Part shown: one piece after another, positions 1 to 13,200 of the stretch
Layout of the letters: each line of letters opens with the position of its first letter
Numbering within the stretch: the first letter of the stretch is position 1
NCBI GenBank assembly: GCA_038496675.1
Contig: CM076662.1
Span: 13,425,457-13,489,456, forward strand
Source of the DNA: Rachycentron canadum
Lineage: Eukaryota > Chordata > Actinopteri > Carangiformes > Rachycentridae
DNA length: 64,000 nucleotides
Direction: 5' to 3'
The notes under the pieces: generated by a model
Told to the model about the DNA's origin: nothing
What the model saw: only the letters and a program-made list of their open reading frames with translations
The model's database searches: none
Translations under genes and position numbers: made by a program

Positions 1-1156
1 TATTTGGCCATTTGATGATGTGTATACCTAATCAAAATAACACCAGTGTAAAAGTATAGGACACGCAAGACATTTTGGGCTGTTCCTTCAATCTTTACTT
101 TTTTTTTTTGTTTTAAAAACTAAAACTAAGGATTAAGTTGGTTTTGCTATTTTTAATTAATTAATAATACAATTTAAGCTTGCACTGTTAAGTGAGTAAA
201 AATCAGCTTTTTTTCACACTTTAAAGGCCAGATTTTTGCTTTTTTGTGTGTGATATTTCATCATGTAATATACATATGCAGATAAGTTAAAGCATCCAAC
301 ACCATATAACACTCTAAATATGGCCCCTTTTTTCAGACTTGAAAGCTGTTCTTTATTTTGTACGTCTCCCCAAGACAACTAAGCTGTAAATGAGAACAGA
401 TGATTAACTTGCTAACACTGTTTTATTCATTCAGTGGGCTGGTACCTGGTACAGGGCCACATTCTCAGCTCAACAAGCTGGGAGACAAGGATCTGTGCTG
501 TGTAGGTGTGGAAACCTTGAATCATCTACAGTACAGTGTGCACGTATGTAACCCACAGAATGTGATCGATATTAATCATGAAGTGAGTTTGTAAAAAGTT
601 GAAAACAATGGCGGGTTGCAGATAAAGACAGCTGAAGAGATTTTGGATCTGCACACATTTCCAAGAAGAGTTTGGATTTTGTGTGAATTAAACTTTTCAG
701 ATGTTAACTCCTTTAGCTGATTGGCTTAATCCATTAAAATGCTTTTAAAGACTATCTGGTGTAGACACACAGCCTATGTTGGATCATAAAACTAAGCAAA
801 ATATCCTCTGCCATCTGCAGCGGGCAAGATGCATTTTCAGACAACAGTTCAGGGTTTTTACATGCCAGCTGATGTCGAAACTAAATACAATACCACATGT
901 TTTACAAAAAATAGACAAGTATTTGTAATTTGGAAGTAAGGCTGATTGTATTTCTTCTTTTGATGTGATTACACAAATTTTCATTTGTGTACATTAAAGC
1001 TTTATGAAGTGGAAACCTCCTTGTTTTTCTGCCACCAGAGTGCCAAGCTCCCTTTGCCAAAATCTGTCTTTTGATGTCTTCTCTTTTTATACACAAATCA
1101 GAGTTCCTTTAAAATGACCACATTAAATACCTTTCCAAGTGGTCTAATTTGATTAC
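1..1156 (-). other. st18 intron (truncated by window edge)
   Basis: AT-rich sequence downstream of the last visible st18 exon. No splice-bounded reading frame resembling the remaining ST18 protein is visible. Confidence 0.6.
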
Positions 1157-1356
1157 CTTTGTGGAGGTTGCCAAGGGCCGACCGGCGACAGCCTCCATGT
1201 TCTTCCGGTAGCGAGTGGAGAGGTTAAGGATGGCTGCGGTCGCTGCTGTGGCCTGGAGACCATCCTCTTTTTTGAATTGACTCGGCGGGCTGTGCTGACC
1301 AGGGGTGGGCAGACGGCCACCTGGAGCACCAAGGAAGCCAGGATACTGCTGAGGTG
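1157..1356 (-). CDS. st18: st18 coding exon 9 (last st18 exon in the window)
   Basis: Residues 502-568. Contains ATAATAAILNLSTRYRKN, matching the family motif AAILNLSTRC, although the usual cysteine after R is a tyrosine here. Acceptor TTTTTTAG; donor GTAATC in phase 0. The next expected exon (VDENGTLDLSM in relatives) is not seen in bases 1-1156. Confidence 0.93.
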
Positions 1357-4300
1357 CTAAAAAACAAATAATTAGCGAATAAGTTTGTTACTGAGATGCC
1401 AGGTGTTCCACCAAATCTTAATAAAAAGACCAAGTTGTAAGTTGATGTTTAAGCAACAGTTTTAGCAACAACCACTGACAGAAAAAAAAGGCAGAGACTC
1501 TTTATACAAAAACAAACTCTTAAATATAATGTATGGAAATAGATTATAAATAATTTATCTGCTGAAACAGAGTCTCACACTTAAAGCACATGAAAAAAAG
1601 TAGATAGTAACACTACAAAAGTAGTAGTGTTACATTTATTCATCTTCCTAACATGTCAACCTACAAGTAATGTGGTTTTTTTTTTTGGTTAAATAAAATA
1701 TATGAAGCTTACATTCAGGGAAATGTGACATTTCCTGGTCCTGGTTGGTCCCCATCAGAGGCTGTTTGCCGAAGACCTGTGCATCAAAGCTGGCATAATC
1801 AAAGCGGATTCTGCTGTACTTGTCCATGTCTTTTGTGAGGCTTGTTTGCAAGGCTGCTACTGGATGAGAGAGCCTGTAGTTCAGCTGGTTCAGCTCAAAC
1901 TTCTTTATCAAGCCGATGGCTCTACAAGGAGACAAATTTAGAAATAAAAAATACTTTTTTAAATTGTAAAACTTGTGAAATAAGATGCCTCACGAGTTAA
2001 TGTTAAACAGTAAAGTATAGACATTGTTTTAAACCATTTAAGGACACCAGTGTTTTTGCACAGATAGAGTCTGGGATCTGATGAGTGTTGTAGATCCACA
2101 GCCAGGTTGCCAGACTAATTAATATAGTAGGAGTGGGCATCCTGCCCATGATATATCCACAGGGAACAAAGAGTTCTGCTCTTTTATCATCTCTAATAGA
2201 GAGGAACTCACAGGACCAGCAACCATTGCTTATGTCTGCTTGGAAAGCTGAAAATAGACCGTGTGTTCTGCTGGGATCACCGAATAAAAATATCCCACAC
2301 ACTCTCCTCAACAATAATAGTGTTTATCACTTTTTTGCATAACCTCAGTTAGGCTTTTACAACTTCAGTCCACTACAGAGCTGAATATAATTTCTGGGTG
2401 CTTGTTGTAATTATTTTTCTGCACATGTGACCACATTGAGAGTAGTCAAAATCCCAAGTGTTATCTGGCATTATACCTCGGTGAGCGGTCAGGTGTTTGT
2501 CTGCATTTCAGGCTGTCGTCCTGAGGTTTGGAGACTTTCACTGCAGCAGCGATGGGGCAGCCTGAGAGACTGGTTGGGGAGGAAATCAAACACATTATCC
2601 TGATACTGTAACTCATCTATGAACAGGGTACAGATTTTCTAATGGCTTTCTCCTGTGGATGTACCTCCGGTGGGTGCTACGGTTGCTGTTGACATGGCCT
2701 CTTCCTGTGCACCCGGGTGTAGGGCACTTGAGGACGTTCTCATGCATGGCCAGGACTGAGGGGAGACGAGATAAGCTCGGTAAGAGAAACATGTCCAGAA
2801 TAATTCAACATGTGAGATCACGAAGAACGAAGCTGAAAAGATTATGGGATGGTAAATAAATATATATTTTCAGAGCATTTTAGAAATAAAACAAATACAT
2901 TTTCATACATGAAACGATGGTTTATGTAACTGTTGGTACATTAGAGCCTATAGAGCAAAGATCCTACAGAGACAGAAACAGGAGAAAAAAGCAAAAGCCT
3001 TTCTCATTGTGAGGAATGTTGTAATGTCGCTGAAATGTAAATAGCTTAGTGCAAAGAGGAGCGTAACATGACAGCTGATTATATTCTTCAAAACAAACGC
3101 GTCGTTAAAGGTCTGCTCTGTATCCTTAGAAACTTCTTTTCTGTACATATTCTCCAATTAGTTTGTTGGAGTTGTCTATTTATTTTTGAATACTGCGTTA
3201 GCTAGCCCTTTGATTTGCAAATACTGCCTCCAGTCTAAGAGCACACGCTTTTTTGAAAAAGTTAATTACTTTTTCTGTTCCTTTTGTAACATTACTGTTT
3301 AATGTTGAATGTTTGTTGAGTTATATTGAAATGACTTAACAATCGCCAATGTGGAAGAAAAAAACGAATTCAATATTCACACATTACAACACATTACGGG
3401 AAAGAGAGAGAGAGAGAGAAAAGAAATCCTTTAAGTTTATTTGAAAAGTTTTATGCACATCTTTGAATTGAACTAAACATATAAGCAGGTCTTTTTTGTC
3501 TTTACGTTCGTGCTAAGAGGATTTCAATTACTGCTACTGATTTTAAATCCTAAAACTGGCAGTTTTTATGAATTTAACTCAGCCATTATACTATTTGTAT
3601 ACATACAACTGCTTGTGCAACTTACTCTCAGGAGGAACTCGGACTTTATGAGGACACCCAGACAAACTCCTGTGATGTGGGTAAAGGCCGGTCACATGAC
3701 CAGTACCATCGCAGCCAGGAGTTGGACACTTTATATCCTTTTTATCTGTTCGTGGAGAATCTGTAGACACACACAATTTAAAAAAATAATAATAATGCAC
3801 CACTACACCACTATACTGATTCCTTTTCCATCAAGAAAAGTGAAAATAAAGAAATACACACATGCATAATGCACTTGTCCTGTAAAATTATTGTACATAG
3901 GTCAACAGATTGAAATATCATGCAACGCCAGACACTTTTTTCATAAATGCATCTATTAATCTGTCATTTTAGTTAAGGCTGCAGTTCAACACAGAGCATT
4001 CACTTCTTAATGCCCATCCATCGAAAGATTACATCTAGGATTACACATTTAGCCGCAGTCATTTGAAGAATCAGAGGGAAACATGAGAGGCACTTTAGGA
4101 GGATTTAAGACTTATGGTCATGGTTAAATATCCAGTTGATTCCTATCAAAATCCAATATTCTGAGTAGTAGCAATTTCATCAGAAATTTTTGTTCTTCTT
4201 TATTTTAGTCTGTTTATTTATTACTTCACTTGTTGCCAAAATGTTTTTAGTATTTAAGAGGATTTCCACCCTTTGATCCCCCCTCACCCTGCGAATGCTT

Positions 4301-7300
4301 CTTTTATTCCTTTTAATGTTTTTTTTTTGAACACTCATCCGAATCAAAGTGGTCGATCTGATTTGTACTGGATGAAGGTACAATTGTGAGCACTGTTGTT
4401 CCTACACTGATCACTTCTTATTCTTCAGACTTATATCACAGGTCTTTTCCTCTTTATTGTTACCTTTTCCCCCATGATAGTTGAGTCTGGTGTCCATGTC
4501 TATCATCCTATGGTGCCTCCTCTCATTGGTCATCTGCTCCATGAGGAACCGGTCCATTTCCCTGTAAGCATGGTGTAGGACCTGTCTTTGCTCTGTCTGC
4601 AAAGCTATGGCCTGCTCCAACAGGCTGAAGTTAACTCTCCCTCGGCTCATTTCAAGGCCCCTCTCATGGAGGCCCAGAGCCCAGCCATCAAGCCGAGGTG
4701 GCCTCTCCACCTCTGTCTCCCCCTCGCTGTCCTCCGCTGTAGGCGGCGGCCTGTATCTTAAAGCCTCAGCCTGAAAAAGAGCTGCCCTACCCATTGGACC
4801 ACCTAGTTCTGAAGTAGGCTCTTCTTTAACGTTCGGCCCTGAAAGGTCTTCAGAGGCTCTGGAGGGACTGCAGCCTGAGCCGTTCACTTTGGCAGACAAA
4901 GACATAGGCTCCCACTCAGCTTCCCTCATGTCTCCATATGGACTCTGAGGTGATGATGTACCGCTCATCCTCTCATGACTTTGGTCTTCTTCATTATTAA
5001 GGAGCTCCTGCTCATCTTCATCCATCAGAGGCTCAGATGTGTCTGGCTCATGCTGTGGCGAACCATCAGATGTCACTTCTGACCATCCCACCGAATCATT
5101 GGACTTTGCTGCTGCATCTTTGCTGCCATTTCTGTTGGCAACTCCGTTTATCCCATTTAAGTTTCCATCTGAAACAACAAGAAAACACTTAATATTCTCT
5201 GTGTTTTCAAGTGTTTTGAGGCCACATATGTTCTTTTTGACCCCTCAGTCACACAAAGGATAAGAATTGTATGTCCTTGATAATCTTCTCCAAATCCTTT
5301 CAAGGTCTTAGATTTTGTATTACTTTTCAATGAATAATATCTTCAGAAAAACATGTTTTTATTACCATCAAGAGGATTTATAACACATGTTGCAATGGAA
5401 ATGTTAATCATAAGGTTGCAAGATTTCCAAGTAATTCCTCAAGTATATTTTAGATAACATATATGACCCTTCTTTCTGCTAGTTGAACATGAAACCTGGA
5501 GATGAAGAGCACAATTGTTTTCTTCTTCCACTGTGTCTCCAATCGGAGCGACAACCCAAAATAGATTTAGGACAAGATTATGGAGGGATTTACAGTGTGT
5601 TGGATAGTGAACATCACTTTTTAATTAGTAATGTGTATTTTTAAGTGCAAGCTAAGCAGCAACATGTTGTCATCTGCATACAAAAAATGATTTTAAAAAC
5701 ACAAAATTGTTGTTTCTAAGGATGAGAACAAGGAAAGTGAAGAAGATTCCTGAAAACACAGATGGTGAAAACCACAAACACGAAGATGAAAGAGAGAGAT
5801 TTCTGTGAGCTGCTGCTGTCTGTGTGGCAGAACTTGGTCTAGGAGAAGCCAGCCAACCTCAGTCAAAAAACTGACAATAATTTTGTTGGATAAAAGTGTT
5901 AAAGGCAGAAACAGCCAGCAGTTACAACAGGAATGAGAGGCCTGCGTAGTGAACATGACACAAGATAGCTGCAAAAATACAAGTAAGATTAATTTTGGTT
6001 AGATAAAAAAAATTAACATTTTTACATAGAAAAGAAAAAACAATAAATTCATGTATTTAATATAGATAGAAATTATATCAATTTATATCAAGATATAAAG
6101 ATTAAATTTGATTGAATCAGTTACTTAAATTATATTATTTAATGATTAAAAGATGCATATCTGTCATTTCTTGGCCTTGGTGAGGTAGAATATTTCTTGT
6201 TGAACAACTAATCTTATTATTTAAGGGGAAGAAATATTATAAATCCATAATGAGGCAAATATAGATCAATTAATAAAAGGCTTTCCAGACTAAAAAGTTA
6301 GAGGAGCTTTTCCAATAATACACTATTTTTGCTATGGAATTCCTATACTTTTAGCTTTTGTCTTTTTTTCCCTTGTCAGTGTGATAAGATACCATATATG
6401 ATATATGTAGTGCCATTATTGTAGATTAATGTAATATATAGCTGCAATTATTCCTAAATTTTACAGTCATTTTGTATAATCTCTTTTCTAAAGCTTATTT
6501 TGCTGAGTGCTCTCAATAATTTAATTAGCATTGACCTCTAGCCCTCCATTTTTTAGAATAAATCCAGAAATCCCAGTCAGATGTGCAGAAAGCCACAAGA
6601 CTGAATGAAGCCTTATGCACTGAACGTCTGATCAGAGGCGCAGACAAAGAGGGTTAGCTTTATCTTTCAAAATGCATCTGAAACAACACTTTATTAACAC
6701 CACCGATAATATTAAGTCATGGTCAGTGATTAACAATGGAAATCTGTTATCTGGATTGAGTCAACAAAATCTCTCTTGATCCTCCAAAACCAGTCAAACT
6801 TATGCTCGATTAAGGCAGAAGGCTTTGGACAGTGAAGGTTTTTACTTTCAGCAGGCTGGACTGTATATCCTCTTAAGTGGCCAGACATCGAACCAAAAGT
6901 AGGATTCGAGAGGTTGAGAAGATAGATAGAGATGGATTGTGAGAATCAGATCACATATTGCTGCGGATGATACAGATATAGGCATCATCAGACAGCCACC
7001 ACGGGAGCACCACAAAAACTTAATCCTCACCAAATGAGCTTTAAAATATGACAGAAATGATCAAGCACTGATAAAAAAAAAAAAAAATTGCTTTGTACAT
7101 TGTATATTGTTTGCAGTGGAATTTGACATGTCTGGTTTCATACGCATTGTGCTCGGGCAACATTACAATGTGTTACTATGTGTACCCTGCTGTGCACAAA
7201 AAATATTTGAAAAGAGGCGTCTAAAGACAAACCCTGTTGAATGAAAAATTAAAGCCAGTTACACGTATTTACATTTATGAGGCAAGCAACAAGGGTTTTG

Positions 7301-10010
7301 TTTTTTATCCAGATGGACTCCCTGGCCTGACACAGCCGCATACAGTCAGACAAGCACAAAGACGTATACACACACACAAAGACACACACATTAAGTGCAG
7401 TGAAAAAAGGAAAGAGATGGAGGAAAAAAACTTGGATCCCTCCAGTGGTTTGTGTGTTGGAACAGGTGAACAGTTTGTACTCCAGAATAGCCATTACCAG
7501 CACTCTGCAGCAGGGCTGCAGTTGGCTAGAGTTGAACACAGTGTGGCTCGACCAAACGAGAGGCTTATTTTTCTCCCTTTTTGTTAAAATGCAGATATGA
7601 CCAGCTTCCCACAGCAGAAATTCTTACTGCCTCCAGTCCACTTTTTCCAATTTTTGCTTCTCAACAAAAAAATAGACCCTAAATCTGATAACAGAAAAAT
7701 ATGTTTATCACTATCTGTATTCATCTGATACTATAAAGACTTTTGTTTTTTTATTCTGGACTGATTTTGTTCTCATTTTAAAGCTGTTGTCCACAGAATA
7801 TCACCTTCAAATAAGCTAAAATATACAGCACTCAATCTACGTCCGATGATAAAAGGGAAATGTATCTAGAATTTACAGCAACAAAATGAAAACCTGATGA
7901 TACACAGTAAATTACTTAGATAATTGTAATGTAATATGAACGCAGGAAACAAATAAATTCCATTTCCAATGAATCCACACAATTCAGTGAGCTACTCTCC
8001 TGGTCCATTTAACTACACACATGTGTACTATAATGAGCTGTAGACATTATGCCTAATTATGTATTAGACTGTGTTAGAGGGCCTAACAAAAGCTTTTGAA
8101 AGGGACAATTACGTTTGTTGCTTAGTTACATCGTTAAAAATATACCAAATCAGTGCAGATTATAGTGGGCGAGAATGCACATGTACACCACAAGCATTGT
8201 TGCCAAAATGCACAAAATTCAATTCATTAGGAAAAAAGAAAACATTTTCACTCCTGAAAAGGACAGTGGCATAAGTGAAAATAAACATTTTTTAACTGTT
8301 GTTGATTAAATCCTCCTGTGGCAGAGTAAAATCTTTGTAAAAAAAAAAAATTATAATAAAACATCTAAACATTAAAACATCAGCCAAGTCATGCTGACAA
8401 CTCATTTGATTTTTACAACAGGTTACTTCAATAAAAATTCTATATAAAAGATTGGAGGAAGTTTAATTTAAAAATCAAAGTGAACTGGTGCACCCCTCCA
8501 TTCAGTTTTTCATTCTATGGATTCAATGGGATTGGACAGGCTATTGAAAAAGGACAGATGAGAGGTCTGAAATCTGGCCTCATCAAAAGAGGGTAAAGCC
8601 ACGCCAAAAATATCATGGCAGATCAGCTGTCAAAACTTCAATTTGTGGACGTGAGACACAACTAATGTGGACCCAGCAGTGTAGTCTTTCACTTCCACTG
8701 CACAATGACTGCGGCTGCTGGCTGATGGCAGAGGGAGGGAAATATGAATGCAACAGATGGGATTTTAAAATTCAGCGTCAATTGTTCATCAAAACAGACA
8801 AAACAACAGGACATCTGTTTACCTGCTGGAGTGTCAATGTTCCTCAGCTCTTCTTTGTCCTGTGGCGGTGCCAGGTCCTCGCTCTCCTCTTCACATGCCT
8901 CGCTGGGGCTGTAGTGGCGGGGCTTCATCAGCAGGGACTTTCTCTTGTTGACGGGGGCGCCCTGCACCCCTTCCTGAGCACTCCTCTTCCTCGCCATGGA
9001 CCCATATGGGCTGGAGGGACGAGGGGAACGGACAAAAAGCACAGCAGGGTCAACAGAGGCTGTGGCTGGCTCATTTTAAAGGTATTTCAACTTTTTCAAT
9101 ACATCATCAAGTGAAAACCCTTATGAAATGAATCACACGTTTTATCTGGGAGGAATACTTCTCGTCTGCCTTAGAGATGAAAAAGGTGAGAAAACTCAAA
9201 GTGTTCACATCAGAAAATTGTACCTGTGCGTCTCAGTGATGCAGTCGGCCAGCCCTGTGAAATAAAGGCCAAGAAAGAACAGATAAAAAGTCATGTTTAC
9301 ATTTCCACTACAGCAGCACAGCATCTGTCAACATATTCTTCATCAAAGGCTCAAGGCGACTCACTACTTTTGAGCAATCGCTAATGAAATTTTACAATGT
9401 TGTGTAAATATTTGTATTGTAGATAATGTTTTAGGGATGATACCACAAGGGCTAACACTGCTTTATCCAGCCTTTCACCATAGATTTTATTCTGTTTTAC
9501 AATGCCATCGGGTATAATCAGCATAAGGATGGAGAAGTGGTCTCTTCATTGATCTGAAAAGCTTTTCATTCAGTCTGGCTCATTCTCCGAGAGACCAACA
9601 GTAGTTCATCCTTTGACAGCGACGACAACATGATCTAAAAGGGTAAATCAATTTTCCCAGAGGTCTGCGTCAATCTCATTCACAAGTTCTACCCATACTC
9701 CCATGAAGCACAACCAATAATAACACTTTTCATGAATTTCCCCACATGTAGTAATAGCTCCAACGTGAGCAGGCAGGCCTCAGAGGCCCTGAACACTTGC
9801 ATAATGACATATTCAGTCTAGAGGTTTTCAATCACACAATATATACACACTCCTTAACTAATTTGAGCCAGTGTTCCAATTTAATGAAGTTATTCCCCTC
9901 TGAATAATGAAATGGCAGTGCAGTGCTCTTCAGACCGGTAAGATAATACATAAAATTGACAGTTATAAAGTTGGATTGTTGAACTGATAGCCCCAACCCA
10001 TGGCGATAAG

Positions 10011-10084
<74 letters not shown>

Positions 10085-10222
10085 GTGTGTGCGCGCGCGT
10101 GCGTGTGTGTATGTGTGTGTGTGTGCGTGTGTGCAGTTAAAAGCAAACTAAAACTGAACGCTGTACTCACCTGTGCTACTGTTACGTGTTTTCAGGGTTT
10201 GCTCCTCACCTTCAGAATCCAT
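1157..10222 (-). CDS. st18: st18, MYT1-family CCHHC zinc-finger transcription factor (5' part, nine exons)
   Basis: Nuclear DNA-binding regulator of the MYT1/MYT1L/ST18 family, known for roles in neural and endocrine differentiation. Coding exons, in order: 10171-10222, 9224-9254, 8823-9010, 4464-5168, 3626-3760, 2665-2755, 2477-2569, 1713-1921, 1157-1356. All junctions are GT-AG and the phases add up to an open frame of 568 codons. The start ATG opens exon 1 and its peptide resembles human ST18. A basic NKRK motif lies at residues 49-52, an acidic region follows, and a conserved helix starting NFSLLEQ lies at about 270. CCHHC finger 1 uses C337, C342, H347, H355, C361; finger 2 uses C381, C386, H391, H399, C405. 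The motif AAILNLSTR is family-specific. The N-terminal finger of MYT1/MYT1L is absent, as in ST18. Human ST18 is about 1047 residues, so the C-terminal fingers and coiled coil should lie left of base 1. Seen: exons and motifs. Inferred: function from homology. Confidence 0.95.
1713..1921 (-). CDS. st18: st18 coding exon 8 (MYT1-domain region)
   Basis: Residues 432-502. Contains FDYASFDAQVFGK, conserved in MYT1 and ST18 within the central MYT1 domain, and FPES near the end as in human ST18. Acceptor CTTGTAG; donor GTAAGC, phase 1. Confidence 0.95.
2477..2569 (-). CDS. st18: st18 coding exon 7 (end of zinc finger 2)
   Basis: Residues 401-432. Completes finger 2 with SLSGCPIAAA (C405), then a polar linker rich in K, D and S. 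Acceptor AACCAG; donor GTATAA. Confidence 0.93.
2665..2755 (-). CDS. st18: st18 coding exon 6 (zinc finger 2, first part)
   Basis: Residues 371-401. Encodes the inter-finger linker ILAMHENVLK, conserved across MYT1-family proteins, and most of finger 2 (C381, C386, H391, H399). The last cysteine is in the next exon. Donor GTACAT, phase 2. Confidence 0.96.
3402..3420. repeat. (GA)n microsatellite
   Basis: Short GA dinucleotide run inside the intron between st18 coding exons 4 and 5's downstream neighbour, that is, the intron between exons 5 and 6. Confidence 0.9.
3626..3760 (-). CDS. st18: st18 coding exon 5 (CCHHC zinc finger 1)
   Basis: Residues 326-371. Contains a complete CX4CX4HX7HX5C finger (C337, C342, H347, H355, C361) with the invariant GHVTGLYPHHRSLSGCP signature of the central MYT1-family finger pair. 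Acceptor CTACAG; donor GTAAGT. Confidence 0.97.
4464..5168 (-). CDS. st18: st18 coding exon 4 (acidic region and conserved helix)
   Basis: The largest st18 exon in the window (705 nt, residues 91-326). It carries an acidic stretch around DEDEQELLNNEED, a VKEE sequence at residues 204-207 that fits a SUMO-acceptor consensus, and the conserved helix NFSLLEQAIALQTEQ (from residue 270) followed by DRFLMEQMTNERR. The helix matches human ST18 just before its first finger. Acceptor TTGTTTCAG; donor GTAACA. Confidence 0.95.
5169..8822 (-). other. st18 intron 3 (3.65 kb)
   Basis: AT-rich intron between coding exons 3 and 4. The flanking phases match without another exon. I looked for an exon encoding the family motif YQELMVKSLMHLGK and did not find one. 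Short A runs are the only repeats noted. Confidence 0.55.
8823..9010 (-). CDS. st18: st18 coding exon 3 (basic N-terminal region)
   Basis: Encodes residues 28-91, including SMARKRSAQ and the strongly conserved stretch PVNKRKSLLMKPRHYSP, which is nearly identical to human ST18. The basic NKRK motif is a likely nuclear-localisation element. An acidic tail follows. The exon starts after CCCTCCAG and ends in phase 1 at GTAAAC, matching exon 4 directly across a 3.65-kb intron. Confidence 0.95.
9224..9254 (-). CDS. st18: st18 coding exon 2 (31-nt microexon)
   Basis: Short exon between a TTTCACAG acceptor and a GTACAA donor, supplying residues 18-28 (LADCITETH core). Both phases fit exon 1 and exon 3. 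The incoming phase also fits the candidate alternative exon at 31578-31806. Confidence 0.85.
10015..10134. repeat. (TG)n microsatellite, CA on the st18 transcript strand
   Basis: About 120 bp of TG dinucleotides with some GC and AT interruptions, in st18 coding intron 1. Read in the direction of st18 it is a CA repeat starting 36 nt after the exon 1 donor. Confidence 0.97.
10171..10222 (-). CDS. st18: st18 coding exon 1 (start codon)
   Basis: The ATG is the first codon of this exon, directly after a TTTACAG acceptor, so the 5'UTR lies in upstream exons. It encodes residues 1-18, beginning MDSEGEEQTLKTR, which aligns with the human ST18 N-terminus (MDAEAEDKTLRTR). It ends in phase 1 at a GTGAGT donor. 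A long CA repeat (on the transcript strand) begins 36 nt into the following intron. Confidence 0.88.
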
Positions 10223-13200
10223 CTGTAAATAAAACATTTGATGTACAGCCATGAGCCACTAGATGAGAGCTTTTAATGTATTTATCTATTTTGATTCATT
10301 TCTTTTATTTGTATTTTAAATGGTAAAAAAAAAAAAGGTTCAAAGTCTTTATATATTATTGTTGATTTTTGTCAGTCACCCAGAGCCAGTGAGCCTTAAA
10401 ATCAATTTGTGTGCATGTCAACATCACAAAGAGCTCCTAAAACACCAGTAATATGCAAACACATGAAGTATAATGTCAGGAGAGGAAAGTTTCAAAGGTG
10501 AGTAAAAATGTAATGACACTAAATAATGACATTAAAGTACGGACAGCACCTCACTGTGTGTGTTTAGACAAAAATAGTTGCTAAAATCCATCCACTCTCG
10601 CTGGCTGTTGCTTGTGGGTCCCAAATAAAACCTATTAAACATAATTATTCCAGGCTGATGGTGGCGTATAGTGGTCACAGGCCAGTGAAATCTGTGAGTC
10701 ATAGGATATGCTGTTACTTTTCCCTGGTAATGGGAAACATGACTCCTCTCTCTCGTTTGCTGTTGTGATTGAAGGCACTGACCTGTCATACATTTATAAT
10801 AGGGGAGCAGGTGTGGCAGTGATGGACCTTAATTTCCTTTAATAAACCTTTTATGTGCCACACTCTTAATGCCACGCCGGGCCCTCAGAGGTCCTGCTCA
10901 TAATAGGTTCATTACTTTTGATTACTACAGCCTATTGAGACAAACAACTCCCAAACACTATAGATTACATTCTGTAAAAATGAATGTACCTCATTAGTTT
11001 GTAACACTTTTCCACACAGACATGTTTCAATATTTTGTATAAATTTGTTGTTCTGAAGGGGAAATGTTGCTCTTACATGCTGCAATCTGTAACACAGACA
11101 TTAATCAAAGTCCAAATGATGTTATCAGTGAACCTAAATATCACCACTGAGTCACACATGTTTATTACCGAGATGTTTTTTTTTTCCTTAGGTGACATTT
11201 TAGACCTGGTTTGCTTTACTTTTTTATACTGTTCAGTTTCTTTTGTTCTATTTTTATTAAATAGAAGTGTAATAATTAGTGTAATAGTAACTAATCGCTA
11301 ATGTGTTTTCTTCATTATTTTTTTTTTTTAGAAAGTGTTGTATTTCCTCAATTTATAGTCACTCCTGTTACGGAAAAAATAATTAGTTAAGTGTTATAGG
11401 CTGCATCATATGTCTGGCTATCGCTCCATTTCCTACTATAGTAGCCTAAGCTGCAGACAGTATCCACTCTCACACATTATAATATAAGTTGTAGGCTGAC
11501 AAAAAATGTAAACCTTTTTTTTTTTTTGTTAGCACTTCTTAAGAGGTGTCACATGTGTATTTCTGACATAATAATAACAAAACTTATCGTTATCAGTGAG
11601 TCTGAGTTTATATCTAACTCGCATAACAAGGAGCGACATGAAACAAGACAACAAGGAAAGACTTGGTAGATGCTCTGGTGCACTAACAGGTAGTCCTGGC
11701 ATGGCAACAACATGGACAAACATGTTACGCTGAGTGTTTACAAAAGCAGAACAAATAGATATATTCAGGGTGAAACGGGAGATTTTGTTCAACGCTCCCA
11801 GCACGATCTGGCTTGTACATATAGAATTTTCATTTATATATATATATCATTGCTGTTGTGTGACAAGTCTTTTTGTCAGTGTATCATACATTTTTCAGGT
11901 GTGTGATGCATGTCACAGACTGATGAAACGCAGAATTCATGGGCATTTGAAACTGGATTGTCACACTATAAGCTTAAAACATATTTTAATATAGTAAGCA
12001 GATATAAGTGTTTATCATTATGTTTGACAGCAACTATAACTCCTCCTGTGGTTACCCATAAGTGGAGGCTGTTGTTTAATCAGATAATGATCAACAATAC
12101 AGTAAATTACAACTGTAATTAAAAAAATGTTATATAAAATGTCTTTAGAAGATAAGTTACATTTTTTATATTAGCAAGATTTGAAATATCCGTATATCTA
12201 CTTATAACTATATACATTATTATGTGTATCATTTATTTAGTATGTATATAATGCTATTTATATATCACCTATATATAAAGTATAGAAATATGGAAGTAAT
12301 GAGAATTTAAAAATTACATTTACTTATCATTAACTCTTTATGTAGAAACTATCTAAGAATAATTTAAAGGGTTTGTCATTTACTTTGTTTACTTTTTTCT
12401 TACCAAAAAAATAATGTAAAGTTTGTGATTTGGTAAGTGTTAAAACAATGTGTGTTTCCATCAAAGTTTTATATCCCCGGCTATGGTGGATGCAGCATTA
12501 CATTTTGTGCAGCAGTCACAATAAATGTCATGAAGAATCATTATTTGTCACTTTTATAGAATTTTATACACAATATTAAGGCCACTGAGTTCAATGTTTA
12601 AGCTTGATACTAGTGTTGTTTTTTTTTCATGTTTTACCACAAAACATCTTCACTTCATATTATTGTTGAGGATTTCTAAAGCTAAAGTTATTAGATTTCA
12701 GAACATGCTTTCCAATTCTCTTTGGCTGCCCTTGATTTACATTCATTTCAGTTTAAAACACAGACTCAAAACTTAACATGCGTGTTATAATGGACATAAG
12801 TGTCATAATGGACTCGTACAATTCTCACAAAAAAATACAGAATAAATATTTCTCTAAACTTTCTACTAGAAAATGATCCAGCCGGGACGACCTATGTCAG
12901 GTTGTCTCTAAAGGCAACGATCACTAGAGAAAAAGCAGACTCAGCAACACTTTTTAAAGAGTACTATATTATTTGCCAGCCTCCCACAGCTCTGCATAAG
13001 TAAAAACCAATCTCAGTTTGTGATCACCGTGGTCAAAAGAGCAGTGACACTCCACCACTTAGTATGCTACTTATCCAAAACACTGTTACACAAGCACTGA
13101 ACCCCAGGGATTTTTTTGGTCCCTAATAAAAGTTATTTTTTCACCTTGTATTTAGAATTATAAATTCTGTCTGAGTCCAGTCTGTGTCAGATTATTTACC

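Noticed and set aside
5693..5974. 93-codon minus-strand frame in st18 intron 3
   Set aside because: No family motif, no fitting splice sites, and the flanking exons already join in phase.
9832..10228. Long open frames of His/Thr and Cys/Val repeats
   Set aside because: They are translations of the TG/CA microsatellite and not genes; the real feature here is st18 coding exon 1 on the minus strand.
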